From Letharia columbiana (Eukaryota > Ascomycota > Lecanoromycetes > Lecanorales > Parmeliaceae), in contig NW_023501071.1 of the NCBI RefSeq assembly GCF_014066305.1, positions 496,001 to 560,000 on the forward strand: DNA of 64,000 bases, given 5' to 3'. The position numbers and the translations under genes were made by a program. Under the pieces are notes generated by a model, which was not told the origin of the DNA, did no database searches, and saw only the letters and a program-made list of their open reading frames with translations. Shown piece by piece: positions 60,301-64,000 of this stretch; the first letter of the stretch is position 1; the number at the start of each line of letters is the position of its first letter.

Positions 60301-63300
60301 AAGATATAAAGATTAAATATCTATAAGGCTATTAGTAGAATTCGATAAAGGCGTAGATATAGAAAGTTAAATAATTATTATTAAAAAAGTAATAGTAGAA
60401 GCTAGCGCACGATTTTCCTCCTCTCTTTTATTCCTCTTCTTATAAGTATTATTCTTTAGATTATTCTTTAGCTTACGCTATATAATAATTATTATATTTA
60501 TAAGCGATTAATTAATAATAAGTTTATTAATTCGATTTTTTAGAATAGCTACGGATTAGCTAATTAGATTTTAAGACGTAATAGAATAATATTTATAAAG
60601 ATCTTTAAAGTAATTAATATAGTAAGTCGATTTAGAATAATTCTAACTATTATAATTCTTCTTAAGATACTTTTAGCGAGTATAAGTATTACGTCTAATA
60701 GTAAAAATAGAATTAATCTTATTTTTCGTAGTTTATATACTAAGTAGTTATTTAATAAGATATAAACTTATTAAAATATCGATAAGGCTTATAAATCTAT
60801 TACTCTAAGTTCTATTATTATAAATAATTATTAAAGAAATTATTTTAGTAATAATAGACTTCTTCTTAATAATATTAGATTTATTATAAGTATAATAATA
60901 TATTAAATTAAGCTAGAGCTCTTTTTTATACTTTTAATTATATAATTCCTTAAAAATTATATTTAAAATCTATTTATACTCGCTAGAATAAGTTTTTTAA
61001 ATATTAAAATACTTCTATTTAATTATAATAAAAAAGTTATATAAAAAAGTTATAATAAGAGAAACTTAATAATATAATATATATTTAAGCGATATAGTAT
61101 ATTTACGAGCTTTACTATTTTAATTAGCTAATAATAGATATAATAATAAAAATTCGTTATTTAATTAATATCTCTTAATCTCGATATTAAATATAATCTT
61201 TTCGCTTTTTTAAAACGACTTTACGTTAAATTTATATAGTATAATTTTCCTCTTCTCTTATTTATTAAGCGAGTCGTTTTTCTAGATAAAAGAATTAAAA
61301 AGCTTTAATTTCCCCCTCGATTTAGCTAATTTCTTACTCGCTAATTTCTTATTTTTCTTCTACTATTAACTTTCTAGAATCTTCTAATAATTTCTTTTCT
61401 CTCTATTTTTATTATTATTAATTATTATCTATAAGTTTAATTAGATAATAAACGAAATCGCTTATATACTAAGAGAAGAAAAAGAAGAAGAAAGATTATA
61501 ATATAATAAGCGAGAATTATATAGATTATCTAATTATTCTAAAAGGACTAGATTCTCGCTAATAAGTATTTAATTAAAAATTAACTTTAAATTAATAGAA
61601 TATTATTTACTAATTAGAAGATTTAATAGAGATATATTATTTAAAGATTTAGAAAACTAACTTAATAGCGATAAATTAGACTTTATAAGATTTAGAAGAA
61701 ACTTAATTATCGATTTAAAACGCTATTATTTAAAAGACTTTAATCTATTAAATCTTAATAACGATATTATTAATTTATAAGATATTATTATAAACTTTAA
61801 ATTAAATGCTTTAAAAGTAGGCGTAATAAGAATATCTATTACTACTTTCCCCTCCGTAGCTATATTCTAAAAGAATAAAAATTACTTATTATTAACGACT
61901 AGTAGAATATTTATATATCTTTTTCTTATAATAAGCTTCTTAAAATTATTAAGCTTTTTCTTAAATAATAATTTAGATAATATAGTGGCGATAATATAGT
62001 CTATAAATATAATAGAGAAAGAACTTCTCTATATATTTATATTATATTATTAATTAAATAACTTTAATTCTAATTTAATTAGAAAGATAGAATAGCTATT
62101 ATAATATCTATATAACGAAATATCTCTTATATATATTTAGCGATAATTATAGCGAAAATTTAATAGAATAGCTATTAAACGGGCGCTTTTATAAATAGTT
62201 TTATAAAAAGAAGTAATTTCGAGATTAAATTTAACTCTTAAAGAGTAAAAATACTTTAATTTAAGATTTACTTAGAATTATAAGATTTAACTTTATAAAT
62301 TTTAAATTATTAGAAATTCTTAAATAAATTTTATAATTAAAAATTTTAATAGAAAAACTATAATAGAAAAAAGAGAAGTTATATAAATAATAAGTTTTTA
62401 AAAATTAATTAACTTTAAATTAATTTAAATTTAATTAATAAGAAGATTTTTTTTTTAAAATTAATAATAATTCTTTCATATTAATTATTATTATTTTTAA
62501 ATTTATAATTTATAGAACTTTTATTAATTTTACGATTTCTACGATTTTACGATTTTTTAGCGAGAGAAGTTTAGAAATTCGAATCGAGAATAAAGCGAAA
62601 TACTTTTAAATTTTATTAAAATTACTATTACTCGACTATTTAAGCTTATATAAAAGAATATTCTTAATAAACTAAATAAGTATTTAATAAGTGATATTTG
62701 TTATAAATATAATAGTAATAAAGAAATAAAAGATAACGCTATTATAGCGTCTTAGCAGATAAGACTTTCTAGTAAATTTCTCTATAGAATCTTAATTATC
62801 GTATACTTAACTTATAAATTTATAATAGTAATAGTAATTAATTTTCTACTATTATAATAATAATAATAATATCGAGTTACTTTATAGTAAGTATTATATA
62901 ATTACTTATTATATACTATATATCTAGCGTATTAAAAATTCTTACTATATTAAAAGAATTTAATTAGATTCTTAAATTCTTAATTCGCTTTTATTATATT
63001 CTTATAAGAATTTTAATTCTTTAATATAAGAACCTCGCTTTTTTTAAATTATTCTATATTATAAGAATCCTAATTCTTTAATATAAGAATCTCGCTTCTT
63101 CTCTTACTATATTATAAAAATCTCGAGAATCCTAATTTTTTAATATAAGAATCTCGATTCTTTAGAATAAGAAAGTATATTATTATTAAGCTACTTTTAT
63201 ATTATTAATAAAAGACTTTATTAATATTAATTATTAAATCTATAAGATTTTCGAGTTTATCGAATACTCTATTAATTATATTATCTAGAATTATAATTAT

Positions 63301-64000
63301 TAGTCGAAGTAGATATTGAAATTATCGAGGTATTTAAGAACGTTATCGATTAAATCTTTAGCTTTTTTATATTTTTAATTTATAGATTAATTTATCTTTT
63401 AAAAAATAGTTAGAGCTTTTAATAATCGAATATATATCTTTTAAAGTAAGTTTAAGCTTATTTAATACTTTAGAAATCGTAATTTACTCTTTATAGATTA
63501 TATATCTTATATCTTATTAATAAAAACTTCTTTAGATTTATCTAGTATAAGCTTAAATTCTATTAAAGATATTAATTAAACTATTAAAATAGTTTTAATA
63601 GAGAAGATAATTTATAAAGATTTAATCGATTTAGCTATAATAGAAGATTAATTATAATAAAATATTAATTTCTTATAGCTATAATAAATAGCGTTATAAG
63701 AATTACTACGTAATATTTTTAATTAATTAGATATATAAGAATTATCTAGTAAATTAGAATCTCTCGAAATTATTATAATAGAGAATATTTTTAATTATAT
63801 ATATTAAAATTCTAATAATCTTAAATTTTAACTATAATAATAAGTCTATTAATATAAAATTACTAATCGAGTATATTAATAAGAAAACGTATTCTCGAGA
63901 TATATATCTATTCGTAAAATGGGTTAAGAATCTCGTTATTATTAAGAGTATTAATTTAATATAATTTTTTTTATAAAGAAGTTTATATAGAATAGCGTTA
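60301..64000. other. AT-rich mutated DNA, mostly unassigned
   Basis: Stops in every frame, CpA/TpG scarce, CpG-containing words such as tcgcta kept. No LTR pair, Helitron end or domain was recognised. A small tandem repeat is listed separately. Confidence 0.4.
62985..63175. repeat. Diverged tandem repeat of about 60 bp, three copies
   Basis: Units share aattctttaatataagaa followed by cctcgctt or tctcgctt/tctcgatt, at about 63,010, 63,070 and 63,135. Confidence 0.7.

Overview
The window looks like nuclear DNA of a filamentous ascomycete (Pezizomycotina). Three things point there: protein genes with short introns (50-174 nt, GT..AG, CTAAC/CTGAC-like branch sites), a DUF7924-type protein of a kind common in moulds, and long blocks rich in TpA and poor in CpA/TpG. 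Those blocks carry retrotransposon reading frames full of stops, as expected after repeat-induced point mutation (RIP). No species can be named from the sequence.

Layout. 1-17,085 is AT-rich: a Helitron end (1-258), a decayed 6.4-kb Helitron with Rep/helicase-type coding on the minus strand (673-7,043), and a Gypsy chromodomain retrotransposon (9,581-17,085; equal 183-bp LTRs, 5-bp target duplication) whose integrase is split by a 630-bp Helitron. 17,340-19,319 is a broken MULE transposase. 20,223-36,727 is bounded by perfect 75-bp inverted repeats next to TA. It contains a Copia element (20,507-30,295) split by two well-preserved Helitron derivatives, a second inverted-repeat element (30,706-34,149), microsatellites, and a 1.8-kb minisatellite that changes orientation.

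36,829-46,758 is an ordinary gene island with five genes: a three-exon unknown, a four-exon DUF7924-type gene, an acidic-repeat single-span protein, a membrane-anchored SprT-like metallopeptidase, and a single-span coiled-coil protein. 47.6-47.9 kb is an ankyrin pseudogene. 48,122-53,740 is a second Copia on the minus strand with an exact 9-bp flanking repeat. 53.98-57.3 kb is a cluster of Helitrons, one of them inside a third element. 57,871 onward is a decayed pogo/Fot1-like element, then AT-rich sequence with little recognisable content.

The main result is a Helitron family whose ends can be fixed to the base. Two copies interrupt retrotransposon coding, and removing them restores the reading frame across the junction. 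Ends are 5'-TC and a 17-nt palindrome followed about 12 nt later by CTTG/CTCG, inserted between A and T. Size classes run from a coding 6.4-kb copy through 1.9-2.4-kb minisatellite-bearing derivatives to 0.4-0.6-kb miniatures. The two young copies sit almost unmutated inside heavily mutated Copia DNA, so they moved after the main RIP episode.
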